In this document: positions 1 to 5,561 of the stretch, one piece after another
How the letters are laid out: each line of letters starts with the position of its first letter
How positions within the stretch are numbered: the stretch's first letter is position 1
Assembly: GCA_019243895.1 (NCBI GenBank)
Contig: JAFATP010000125.1
Coordinates: 1-5,562, forward strand
Direction: 5' to 3'
DNA from: Alphaproteobacteria bacterium
GTDB taxonomy: Bacteria; Pseudomonadota; Alphaproteobacteria; Rickettsiales; SXRF01
Length of the DNA stretch: 5,562 nt
Notes under the pieces: generated by a model
Told to the model about the DNA's origin: nothing
The model's database searches: none
The model's input: only the letters and a program-made list of their open reading frames with translations
Translations under genes and position numbers: made by a program

Positions 1-388
1 CATAGCGCGCGGAGAACGAAAGGCCGTCGATCTTCGGCTCGCACACGTATGCGATCGTTTCGGAGGCGGAAAGGTTCAGAAAGCGCCGAATGCGCGCTTC
101 GAACTCCGCCATGTCCTCATCGCTGAAGGCATTATTCAGCGACAGCATGGGCACGCTGTGGGTGACTTTGGCGAAGGTTTCCGATGCCGGCGCGCCAACG
201 GTCTGGGTGGGGCTGTCCAGCTGTTTAAGGTCGGGGAATTGCTGTTCCAGCGCTTCCAGCCGCCGCCGCTTTTCATCATATTGCGCGTCCGTAATAACGG
301 GCGCGGCGTGCTGGTAATACAGCACGTCATGATGGCGGATTTCACGCGTCAGCCGCGCGATCTCCTCCTGCGCGTCGCGGCGGTTCAT
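1..388 (-). CDS. ligA: NAD+-dependent DNA ligase LigA, N-terminal part (gene continues past the window start)
   Basis: LigA seals nicks in duplex DNA using NAD+ as the adenylate donor, during replication and repair. The first 129 codons are present out of roughly 700 usual for the family. I translated this frame from the ATG at 388-386. The Ia domain comes first, with the NMN-binding pattern YY..H..P.ITDAQYD at residues 24-38. Next come SPTQTVGA (59-66) and H.VPMLSLNNAFS (77-89), both family hallmarks. The adenylation motif EPKIDGLSFS follows at 117-126, with Lys119 as the expected AMP-accepting lysine. The frame is open to the window edge. The start codon overlaps the recN stop in an ATGA arrangement, which implies co-transcription and probable translational coupling. 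No separate promoter is evident. The oligonucleotide-binding, zinc-finger, HhH and BRCT domains would lie outside the window. Identity is secure; completeness cannot be judged. Confidence 0.97.
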   Translation of the reverse strand, partial: MNRRDAQEEIARLTREIRHHDVLYYQHAAPVITDAQYDEKRRRLEALEQQFPDLKQLDSPTQTVGAPASETFAKVTHSVPMLSLNNAFSDEDMAEFEARIRRFLNLSASETIAYVCEPKIDGLSFSARY

Positions 389-2064
389 GCCGCTGTTTCC
401 AGGAGTTTTTCAGCGGCTTTGCGCGCTTCGGCGGTAATGGTGCGGCCGGAAAGCATCCGCGCCAGCTCTTCCTTGCGCTGCTTCGGCGTCAGCGCCTGCA
501 CCTTGGTGCTGATTTGGCCGCCGCTTTCCTCCTTGCTCACCACCAGGTGCTGCACGCCGCGCGCCGCCACCTGCGGCAGATGCGTCACCACCAGCACCTG
601 CGCCGTTTCGCTTAAGCGGCTCAGGCGCTGGCCGATGGCATCCGCCACGGCGCCGCCGGTGCCGCTGTCGATCTCATCGAAAATCAGCGTCGGCGTGGCG
701 CTGGCCTCGCGCATGCACACGCGCAGCGCCAGCAGAAACCGCGACAGTTCGCCGCCGGAAGCGATTTTATGCAACGCGGCGAAAGGAATGTCGCCTCCCT
801 TGGCGATGTTGGTGGCGGCTTCAAAAGTGACCGTCTCCATTCCTGCGCTGCCCCACTGCGCGGCGGGCAGGGGGGTGAATCCCACCCGGAAATGCGTGTT
901 GCCCATTTTGAGCGGCGTCAGCTCGGCGGCGATGGCTTTTTCCAGCCGCACCGCGGTTTTCCGCCGCAGCGCGCCCAGCGCTTCTGCCGCCCGGCAATAC
1001 GCTTCCCTGGCTGCATGTTCGGCGGCCAGGGCGGCCTTGCGCCGCACCTCCCCGGCATCCAGCCGTTTCAGGCGGGCTTCCGTCTGCCCGCGCAAAGCAG
1101 GCAGCTCATCCGCCTCCAGCTTATATTTACGCGCCGCCGCCTTTAGCGCGAACAACCGCTCTTCCACCGTCTCCAACGTCGCCGGGTTATATTCGGCGGC
1201 CTGTCCCAGCGCCTCCAGCGCCGCCTGCGCTTCATCCGCCGCTTCGGCGGCTTTATCCAGCCATTCGATGACGCCGTTAAAGCGGCCGTCGGCATTCAGC
1301 GCCGAGCGCGCCAGGTGGCGCTGCGCGCCGCGCAATCGCTGGCTGGGCGCCGCATCGCCGCCGAGCTCGCTGAGCGCGTTGTTCAATGTTTCAAAGAGTT
1401 TTTCGCTCTGCATCATGCGCAGGCGCCGTTCGCTCAACCGCGCCTCCTCGCCCGTCTGCGGCGCCAGCGCGGAAAGCTCGGCGGCGATATGGCGCAGATA
1501 TTCCTCCTCCCGGCGCATCTGCGCCTCCTCGGCCTCGGCTGCCGCCAGCGCGGCGGCGGCTTCCTTCCACGCCGCGTAGGCGTGTGCGGTGGCGGCAAGC
1601 GCCGCGGCATGTCCGCCGTAAGCATCCAGCACCGCGCGGTGCGTGGCGGGGTCCAGCAGGCCGCGCTGATCATGCTGGCCCTGCACCTCCACCAGCACCT
1701 CGCCCAGGCGTTTCAGCGCGGCGGCGCTGACCGGCTGGTCATTGATGAAAGCCCGCGATTTGCCGTCGGCGCCGATGGTGCGGCGCAGGATCAGCGCCTC
1801 GGTTTTTTCCAGGCCTAAAGACTCAAGCACCGCTTCCGCCGCAGGGTTACCGGGAATGTCGAATTCGGCGGAAACGCTGGCGGTATGTTCGCCGTGCCGC
1901 AGCAGGCCTGCTTCCGAGCGTGCGCCCAGTGCCAGGCCCAGCGCATCCAGCAGGATCGATTTGCCCGCGCCTGTTTCTCCCGTCAGCACGCTTAAGCCCG
2001 GTGCGAAGGCGAGGTCGCAATGGGCGATCAGCACGATGTTTCGAATGGAGAGCCGGGTGAGCAT
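385..2064 (-). CDS. recN: DNA repair protein RecN (SMC-like ATPase)
   Basis: RecN is a cytoplasmic SMC-family ATPase that acts early in recombinational repair of double-strand breaks. The product is 559 residues, close to the usual ~550-560. It opens with MLTRLSIRNIVLI, the typical RecN N-terminus. Walker A is GETGAGKS at 29-36 and VEVQGQHDQ is at 126-134. A long Ala/Glu/Arg-rich coiled-coil region runs over about 150-385, with a break in the middle. The ABC signature KIASGGELSR is at 433-442, Walker B LIFDEID at 460-466, and the H-loop VTHLPQVAA at 493-501. All catalytic motifs are intact. The frame stays open 13 codons further upstream to a TTG, but those residues do not resemble RecN, so the ATG at 2064-2062 is chosen. 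Only a poor Shine-Dalgarno precedes it. A weak promoter-like sequence lies just upstream. No alphaproteobacterial LexA box (GTTC-N7-GTTC) was seen. The stop overlaps the ligA start. Confidence 0.98.
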   Translation of the reverse strand: MLTRLSIRNIVLIAHCDLAFAPGLSVLTGETGAGKSILLDALGLALGARSEAGLLRHGEHTASVSAEFDIPGNPAAEAVLESLGLEKTEALILRRTIGADGKSRAFINDQPVSAAALKRLGEVLVEVQGQHDQRGLLDPATHRAVLDAYGGHAAALAATAHAYAAWKEAAAALAAAEAEEAQMRREEEYLRHIAAELSALAPQTGEEARLSERRLRMMQSEKLFETLNNALSELGGDAAPSQRLRGAQRHLARSALNADGRFNGVIEWLDKAAEAADEAQAALEALGQAAEYNPATLETVEERLFALKAAARKYKLEADELPALRGQTEARLKRLDAGEVRRKAALAAEHAAREAYCRAAEALGALRRKTAVRLEKAIAAELTPLKMGNTHFRVGFTPLPAAQWGSAGMETVTFEAATNIAKGGDIPFAALHKIASGGELSRFLLALRVCMREASATPTLIFDEIDSGTGGAVADAIGQRLSRLSETAQVLVVTHLPQVAARGVQHLVVSKEESGGQISTKVQALTPKQRKEELARMLSGRTITAEARKAAEKLLETAA

Positions 2065-2076
2065 GGCAGCACCACT

Positions 2077-2103
2077 ATAATACAGCTTTCGGCGCCGTGA
2101 CAA
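2077..2103 (-). promoter_or_regulatory. Weak candidate promoter for recN
   Basis: TTGTCA (2098-2103) and TATTAT (2077-2082) each match five of six bases of the sigma-70 consensus. The spacer is only 15 bp, which is short. The -10-like box ends 12 bases before the recN ATG, so a transcript would have a leader of about five or six bases. This is inference from motif matching; recN could equally be read through from bamD. Confidence 0.25.
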
Positions 2104-2115
2104 CGCCGACGGCGT
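2103..2115. repeat. 13-bp GC-rich palindrome upstream of recN
   Basis: The arms ACGCCG (2103-2108) and CGGCGT (2110-2115) are perfect inverted repeats around one central base. They are flanked by GAC (2099-2101) and GTC (2116-2118), which extend the pairing across a one-base bulge. The palindrome touches the -35-like hexamer of the candidate recN promoter, a position that would suit an operator. It is not followed by a T-run on either strand, so it is not a convincing terminator. A chance occurrence in GC-rich DNA is possible. Confidence 0.35.
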
Positions 2116-2140
2116 GTCTGGTATCCCGCAATGCCAGGAA

Positions 2141-2322
2141 TCAGGCCGAATGCGCTTTTATCAGCGCGAGCCGGACGGTGGCGGGATGAGTCAGCAATCC
2201 CAGCTCCGTCAGCTTCTGCTGCAGAAAAGGAATCACCGCGTCCTCAAAATCGGATTTGCTGCAACAATAATCCGCACCCGCTTTTGTCCTTCCTCAGCCA
2301 GCTCTTCGCTCATGGCGCTCAT
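2141..2322 (-). pseudogene. Small unknown gene, apparently split by one frameshift
   Basis: I do not recognise this gene. A good Shine-Dalgarno (AAGGAAG, 2334-2328) lies five bases before an ATG at 2322-2320. That frame encodes MSAMSEELAEEGQKRVRII and a few more residues, then stops at 2233-2235 after 29 codons. From about 2290 onward a second minus-strand frame, displaced by one missing base, reads on in coding-like style. It includes SDFEDAVIPFLQQKLTELGL and ends at TGA 2143-2141. Joined by one extra base, the two make a 60-residue, charged, probably helical protein with no signal peptide or membrane segment. The codons of the second part (CTG CAG CAG AAG CTG ACG GAG CTG) resemble the neighbouring genes. 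The break must lie between about 2235 and 2296; the A-runs (minus strand) at 2255-2257 and 2282-2285 are likely sites. It could be a decayed gene, a sequencing error, or a 29-codon ORF beside chance open frame. Confidence 0.4.
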
Positions 2323-2327
2323 GCTGA

Positions 2328-2334
2328 CTTCCTT
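2328..2334 (-). promoter_or_regulatory. Shine-Dalgarno that fixes the start of the small ORF
   Basis: On the minus strand AAGGAAG stands five bases before the ATG at 2322-2320. It is the clearest ribosome binding site in the window; lpxC, bamD and recN have none comparable. It is the main reason to think the downstream reading frame is, or recently was, translated. Confidence 0.5.
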
Positions 2335-2362
2335 AATAATTAAAATATATTAATAATTAAAA
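2333..2362. repeat. AT-only island with a 13-bp direct repeat
   Basis: TTAATAATTAAAA occurs at 2333-2345 and again, perfectly, at 2350-2362, with a period of 17 bp. Each copy contains TTAAT-A-ATTAA, an 11-bp inverted repeat around one base, so the two copies can also pair with each other imperfectly. The stretch 2333-2364 contains no G or C at all in a window that is otherwise strongly GC-rich. It starts within the last two codons of bamD and covers its TAA stop. It could be a promoter or UP-element region, a site for a DNA-bending protein, or a weak hairpin after bamD. Confidence 0.7.
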
Positions 2363-2371
2363 AATGTTCAA
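2344..2371 (-). promoter_or_regulatory. Candidate promoter at the end of bamD
   Basis: TTGAAC (2366-2371, four of six -35 bases) and TATATT (2344-2349, five of six -10 bases) are separated by 16 bp of nearly pure A/T. Transcription would start near 2337, giving a leader of about 15 bases that contains the Shine-Dalgarno at 2328-2334. The fit of promoter, ribosome site and start codon supports a real transcription unit for the small ORF, and possibly for recN-ligA behind it. AT-rich DNA gives chance -10 matches, so confidence is moderate to low. Confidence 0.4.
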
Positions 2372-3160
2372 CCAGCTTTTATGATTTTCCGCGCCAGGAA
2401 CCGGCTGATCCGTGGGGTTTTTATTCTGCATCAAGGCATAAGCGTCCCGATACCAGCTGCTATCGGGGAAATTATTGCCAAGCACCGCGGCATATTTCTG
2501 AGCCTCGTCGGTGACGCCGAGCTTCAGGTAGCATTCCACCAGGCGATAAAGCGCCTCCGGCACGTGGCTGGTGGTCTGGTAATTTTCCACGACGTAACGG
2601 AAGCGGTTGATGGCGGAGAGATATTCATCGCGCGTCAGGTAATATCGCCCCACCTGCATCTCCTTGCCCGCAAGATGATCATACGTGAGGTCCAGCTTTA
2701 ACTTCGCGTCGCGCGCATATTCGGTTTCGGGAAAGCGTTTCACCACCTCGGTCAAGGCGGACAGCGCCTGCTCGGTGATCTTCTGATCGCGGCCCACATC
2801 GGAAATCTGCTCGTAATAGCAAAGCGCAATCAGATAATAGGCATAGGCGGTGGATTCATGGCCGGGATGTAGCTTAACGAAGCGCTGCAAGGTGGAAACG
2901 GCGTCATCGTAACGGCCGGCGCGGTAGAGAGAAAACCCGGCCATCACTTCGGCGCGGGTGGCCCATTCCGAATAAGGATGCTGCCGCTCCACCTCGTCGA
3001 AGGCTTTTGCCGCGTCCTTATATTGCTTGGCGTCCAGCTTGTCCGCCGCTTCGTTATATAAGGTTTCCACGGGGGCGGGAGGGTGCTCCGCTTTGTCCTT
3101 ATCGTCGCCGCATGCGGCAAGCAAAAGCGAGGCAGCAGTCAGAAATAAGAGACGGCGCAT
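2357..3160 (-). CDS. bamD: Outer-membrane assembly lipoprotein BamD (ComL family)
   Basis: BamD is a periplasm-facing lipoprotein of the BAM complex, which folds and inserts beta-barrel proteins into the outer membrane together with BamA. The 267-residue length is normal. Residues 1-17 form a lipoprotein signal: MRR, a hydrophobic stretch LLFLTAASLLL, then the lipobox LAAC, with Cys17 as the lipidation site. The next residues are Gly and Asp, and position +2 is not the Asp that would retain it in the inner membrane. A charged/Pro linker leads into about five TPR-like helical repeats over residues 31-243, with recurring patterns such as YNEAADKLDAKQYKDAAKAF and FPETEYA. The insertion DVGRDQ (121-126) in the third repeat is typical of the family. 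The ATG at 3160 is the only start that leaves a proper signal peptide. No Shine-Dalgarno is visible. It lies 55 bp downstream of lpxC. Confidence 0.96.
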   Translation of the reverse strand: MRRLLFLTAASLLLAACGDDKDKAEHPPAPVETLYNEAADKLDAKQYKDAAKAFDEVERQHPYSEWATRAEVMAGFSLYRAGRYDDAVSTLQRFVKLHPGHESTAYAYYLIALCYYEQISDVGRDQKITEQALSALTEVVKRFPETEYARDAKLKLDLTYDHLAGKEMQVGRYYLTRDEYLSAINRFRYVVENYQTTSHVPEALYRLVECYLKLGVTDEAQKYAAVLGNNFPDSSWYRDAYALMQNKNPTDQPVPGAENHKSWLNIF

Positions 3161-3168
3161 AGCGGGCG

Positions 3169-3196
3169 ACTATATCAGCGGCCAAGCCGCAGACAA
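3169..3196 (-). promoter_or_regulatory. Candidate promoter for bamD, nearly leaderless
   Basis: TTGTCT (3191-3196) and TATAGT (3169-3174) are separated by 16 bp. Read as CTTGTC with a 17-bp spacer, the -35 resembles the CTTGAC form common in Alphaproteobacteria. The -10-like box ends only eight bases before the bamD ATG, so the transcript would begin at or within a couple of bases of the start codon. This agrees with the lack of a Shine-Dalgarno. No start site has been measured. Confidence 0.35.
3178..3190. repeat. Palindrome GCGGC-CAA-GCCGC in the bamD promoter spacer
   Basis: Five-base perfect arms (3178-3182 and 3186-3190) flank a three-base centre and sit exactly between the two promoter-like hexamers. 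Two further flanking base pairs match after one mismatch. A repressor bound here would block the promoter. Alternatively it is a small RNA hairpin after the lpxC stop codon, but no T-run follows, so it is not a normal terminator. Confidence 0.4.
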
Positions 3197-3203
3197 GCAT
3201 TTA

Positions 3204-3214
3204 GAATCGGAATC
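3204..3214 (-). promoter_or_regulatory. Pair of GATTC (GANTC) sites upstream of bamD
   Basis: Two GANTC sites, GATTC on the minus strand, lie at 3204-3208 and 3210-3214, about 44-54 bases upstream of the bamD start and just upstream of its candidate -35. GANTC is the target of the cell-cycle methylase CcrM, and promoter GANTC sites can be read by GcrA in Alphaproteobacteria. They lie immediately after the lpxC stop codon. Presence of the sites is seen; regulation is inference. Confidence 0.25.
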
Positions 3215-3215
3215 A

Positions 3216-4142
3216 TTAATAATAAGCGGCAAGGGCAAAGGCGCGGTCTTCATCACGGAAGCGCGCCTGGGCCGTGGAAACGTATTTCCATGCGGTTTTA
3301 TCACTCATTAACGCCCGCACCAGCGCATTATTGATGGCATGCCCCGGACGCATGAAAGTGAATGCGCCCTCGATGCGATAGCCGGCAAGGTATAAGTCGC
3401 CCAGGCAATCCAGCGCCTTATGGCGGGCGAATTCATCGGTGAAGCGCAGTCCCTCGCTGTTCAGCACGCCCTGCTCGCCCACCACTACGGCATTCTGCAA
3501 GGAGCCGCCGCGGGCCAGCCCCTGCGCGCGCAGATGCTCCACCTCGTGGGCGAAGCCGAAAGTGCGGGCGGCGCTTAAGGTTTCGGCGAAGGTATCGCTG
3601 CGGAAATCATAAGCCACGCGCTGCTGTGCAATCAGCGGATGTGCAAAATCAATCTGAATTTCCAGGGTGCAGGCCTGCGCCGCGTCATCCAGAGGGGCGA
3701 CATTCGCCGCGCTTTTTCCTTCCGTCACTTCTATTTCCTTCAGCACACGGATCACGCGGCGGGGAGTGGCGAGCACCGTGCTTCCGGCCCGCGCGATCAA
3801 TTCCATGAACGGGGAGGCGCTGCCGTCCATGATCGGCACTTCGGGGCCGTCGATTTCGATCAGGGCGTTATCAATGCGCGCGCCCCAAAATGCCGCCATC
3901 AGGTGCTCCACTGTGGCGATGGTGACGCCATGCCGGTTGCAGAGGCTGGTGCCCAGCCGCGTATCGGCCACGGCGTCATAGCGCGCGGCCACCAGGCCTT
4001 TTCCGCGCGGCGCGTCGCTGCGGCGGAACACGATGCCGCTATCGGCGCGCGCGGGTTTCAGCGTGAGCGTCACCGGCTGTCCGGTGTGCAGGCCGATGCC
4101 GGTGCAGCGGACGGAAGCGGAAAGGGTGGTTTGCTGAGCCAT
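3216..4142 (-). CDS. lpxC: UDP-3-O-acyl-N-acetylglucosamine deacetylase LpxC
   Basis: LpxC is the cytoplasmic zinc amidase for the committed step of lipid A synthesis: it removes acetate from UDP-3-O-acyl-GlcNAc. The product is 308 residues, the usual size. It begins MAQQTTLSASVRCTGIGLHTG, a classic LpxC start. The zinc-site motif VEHLMAA is at 78-84, giving Glu79 (general base) and His80. DEFARHKALDCLGDLYL (236-252) supplies the ligands His241 and Asp245. RPGHAINNALVRAL (265-278) supplies the catalytic His268. AARTFGF (191-197) lines the active site. All key residues are present. The frame extends 19 codons upstream to a TTG, but that extension lies in a hairpin-bearing spacer and does not resemble LpxC, so the ATG at 4142-4140 is used. 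There is no good Shine-Dalgarno. LpxC beside ftsZ couples envelope supply with division genes, as in many Proteobacteria. Confidence 0.98.
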   Translation of the reverse strand: MAQQTTLSASVRCTGIGLHTGQPVTLTLKPARADSGIVFRRSDAPRGKGLVAARYDAVADTRLGTSLCNRHGVTIATVEHLMAAFWGARIDNALIEIDGPEVPIMDGSASPFMELIARAGSTVLATPRRVIRVLKEIEVTEGKSAANVAPLDDAAQACTLEIQIDFAHPLIAQQRVAYDFRSDTFAETLSAARTFGFAHEVEHLRAQGLARGGSLQNAVVVGEQGVLNSEGLRFTDEFARHKALDCLGDLYLAGYRIEGAFTFMRPGHAINNALVRALMSDKTAWKYVSTAQARFRDEDRAFALAAYY

Positions 4143-4151
4143 GATGAAAAT

Positions 4152-4170
4152 CAGGGTTAATTCAACCCTG
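4152..4170 (-). promoter_or_regulatory. Stem-loop just before the lpxC start codon
   Basis: On the minus strand CAGGGTT-GAATT-AACCCTG is a perfect seven-base-pair stem with a five-base loop. It is followed by ATTTTCATC and then the lpxC ATG. It ends nine bases before the start codon, where a ribosome would bind, and no Shine-Dalgarno lies between. It could be a weak terminator or attenuator after ftsZ (the T-run is only four long), a leader structure controlling lpxC translation, or a protein-binding palindrome. The structure is clear; the function is not. Confidence 0.45.
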
Positions 4171-4208
4171 ACCGTAACGCAGCCTTCACCGTGCTTCAAT
4201 TCACACTT

Positions 4209-4224
4209 TGTTACGGAATGTTAC
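4209..4224. promoter_or_regulatory. Tandem GTAAC half-sites in the ftsZ-lpxC spacer
   Basis: TGTTAC is repeated at 4209-4214 and 4219-4224, one helical turn (10 bp) apart; on the minus strand this reads GTAAC-N5-GTAAC. Head-to-tail five-base half-sites at this spacing are the style bound by OmpR-family response regulators (compare CpxR GTAAA-N5-GTAAA). A third, inverted copy, CCGTAAC at 4172-4178, pairs with GTTACGG at 4210-4216 and could form a long-range stem in the transcript. The rest of the 111-bp spacer has no convincing sigma-70 promoter. Confidence 0.35.
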
Positions 4225-4253
4225 AGGCGGCGCATGGCGCGGCGGCGGCGCAA

Positions 4254-5561
4254 TTAATTCGCCTGGCGCCGTAAAAACGCAGGAATTTCGAGGAATTGCT
4301 GCTCCTCGGAAGCGGGTGCCGCCGCGCGTGCTATTTCAGGGCGCGGCCGCTGCGTCACCTGCATGGTGCGAGTGTCCTGCTCCGGCTTGCCATATTCCGG
4401 CTTGGGCGTTAGCGAGCGGCTGACCTCCGCCAGGCGGGAGAAAAGTGAGCGAATGGGCGTTTCTTCGGCTTCGGCCAGCATATAATCCCGCTGTTCCCGC
4501 CGCGGCGCCAGCGTGGGATGATCGGCAGGAGCCGTGGAGGCGGGCGGGGGAGAGACGGGTGCCTGCGCCGGTGCGTGCTCGGTGGGGTGCATCGCGCTAT
4601 CGGGGGAGGTATCGCCCGCCGGATAAAGCACTGGCTCCGGCTTCGGCGCTGCCACGGGAGGCGCATAGGACACCGGCGGGGGCGGCGGTGAGACGGCTGC
4701 GGCTGCCGCATACACGGGCGGTGAGGCGGCGGGCGCCGGCTTAAATTCGGCACGCGCGGGCTGCTTGGTGCCATCAGCGCGGGTGCCGGTGAAGAGGTAA
4801 GGCTTTTTGTGTTCGATGGGATTAATCTGCGGTCGCGAGGGAAGCTCCACGAGTGAGTCGATGCCGGTGGCCACCACGGAAACCCGCAGGCGTCCCTCCA
4901 TGTCGTTATTAAACGCGGAGCCGAAAATGATGTTGGCGTCCGGATCCACCTCTTCGCGAATGCGGTTGGCGGCTTCGTCCACTTCGAACAGCGTCATGTC
5001 CGGTCCGCCGGTGATATTGATCAGGGCGGCTTTGGCGCCTTTCAGCGATACGTCGTCCAGCAGCGGGTTGGAGATGGCCGCCTCCGCCGCCTGCACCGCC
5101 CGGCGGTCTCCGGTGGCCTCGCCGGTGCCCATCATGGCTTTGCCCATCTCGCGCATGACGGTACGGATATCGGCGAAATCGAGATTGATCAGCCCCGGCT
5201 TGACCATGAGATCGGTAATGCCGCGCACACCGCAATGCAGCACTTCGTCGGCCATGCGGAACGCATCGGCGAACGTGGTGCGCTCATTGGCGATGCGGAA
5301 CAGGTTCTGATTCGGAATGATGATGAGCGTGTCCACATACTCCTGAAGTTCCTTGAGGCCGGATTCCGCCAGGCGCATGCGATGCGTGCCCTCGAACTGG
5401 AAAGGCTTGGTGACGACGCCCACCGTGAGCACGCCCTGATCGCGCGCGATGCGCGCCACCACCGGTGCCGCGCCGGTGCCGGTGCCGCCGCCCATGCCGG
5501 CGGTGATGAACACCATGTTGCTGCCGGCGATGAAGGCGGCGATCTCATCGGCCGCTTCCTC
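4254..5561 (-). CDS. ftsZ: Cell division protein FtsZ, 5' end outside the window
   Basis: FtsZ is the cytoplasmic tubulin-like GTPase that polymerises into the division ring. The window holds the last 435 residues; comparison with E. coli suggests about 80-90 N-terminal residues are missing. The fragment begins [15 protein letters not shown]. The tubulin signature GGGTGTG is at fragment residues 24-30. The T7 synergy loop NLDFADIR is at 126-133, with the two aspartates needed for GTP hydrolysis. The C-terminal polymerisation subdomain ends near VVATGID (229-235). A linker of about 185 residues follows, very rich in Pro and Ala (for example [12 protein letters not shown]), with a less biased island around fragment residues 356-387. 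The protein ends with the conserved C-terminal peptide [13 protein letters not shown], the docking site for FtsA-type partners. The long linker is normal for Alphaproteobacteria. All visible catalytic residues are intact. Confidence 0.98.
   Translation of the reverse strand, partial: EEAADEIAAFIAGSNMVFITAGMGGGTGTGAAPVVARIARDQGVLTVGVVTKPFQFEGTHRMRLAESGLKELQEYVDTLIIIPNQNLFRIANERTTFADAFRMADEVLHCGVRGITDLMVKPGLINLDFADIRTVMREMGKAMMGTGEATGDRRAVQAAEAAISNPLLDDVSLKGAKAALINITGGPDMTLFEVDEAANRIREEVDPDANIIFGSAFNNDMEGRLRVSVVATGIDSLVELPSRPQINPIEHKKPYLFTGTRADGTKQPARAEFKPAPAASPPVYAAAAAVSPPPPPVSYAPPVAAPKPEPVLYPAGDTSPDSAMHPTEHAPAQAPVSPPPASTAPADHPTLAPRREQRDYMLAEAEETPIRSLFSRLAEVSRSLTPKPEYGKPEQDTRTMQVTQRPRPEIARAAAPASEEQQFLEIPAFLRRQAN

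Noticed and set aside
158..1579. A 473-codon open frame on the plus strand, opposite recN
   Set aside because: It is fully antisense to an intact RecN with all motifs. Its Ser/Ala/Arg-rich composition is what a GC-rich coding strand produces in the opposite frame, and it shows no recognisable domain or ribosome site.
2062..2103. Longer RecN with a TTG start 13 codons upstream
   Set aside because: The extra residues do not resemble RecN; the ATG gives the standard MLTRLSIRNIVLI start.
2235..2296. Programmed ribosomal frameshift joining the two halves of the small ORF
   Set aside because: No canonical X-XXY-YYZ slippery heptamer, stimulatory pseudoknot or internal Shine-Dalgarno with suitable spacing was seen; a simple missing base is more likely.
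2114..2353. Plus-strand open frames of 70-79 codons in the bamD-recN gap
   Set aside because: Low-complexity composition without a ribosome site. The minus-strand frames in the same stretch have better codon use and a strong Shine-Dalgarno.
2333..2362. Rho-independent terminator after bamD
   Set aside because: The only stem available is A/T pairs with a mismatch, too weak, and it lacks a GC-rich base.
3639..4160. A 173-codon open frame on the plus strand, opposite lpxC
   Set aside because: Antisense to an intact LpxC; biased composition and no recognisable features.
4140..4199. Longer LpxC with a TTG start 19 codons upstream
   Set aside because: The extension is unlike LpxC and runs through the hairpin spacer; the MAQQTTL start is canonical.
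4171..4200. Sigma-70 promoter TTGAAG/TACGGT for lpxC
   Set aside because: The -10 matches only three of six bases; not distinguishable from chance.
4143..4253. CtrA site (TTAA-N7-TTAA) between ftsZ and lpxC
   Set aside because: TTAA occurs but no pair has the seven-base spacing.
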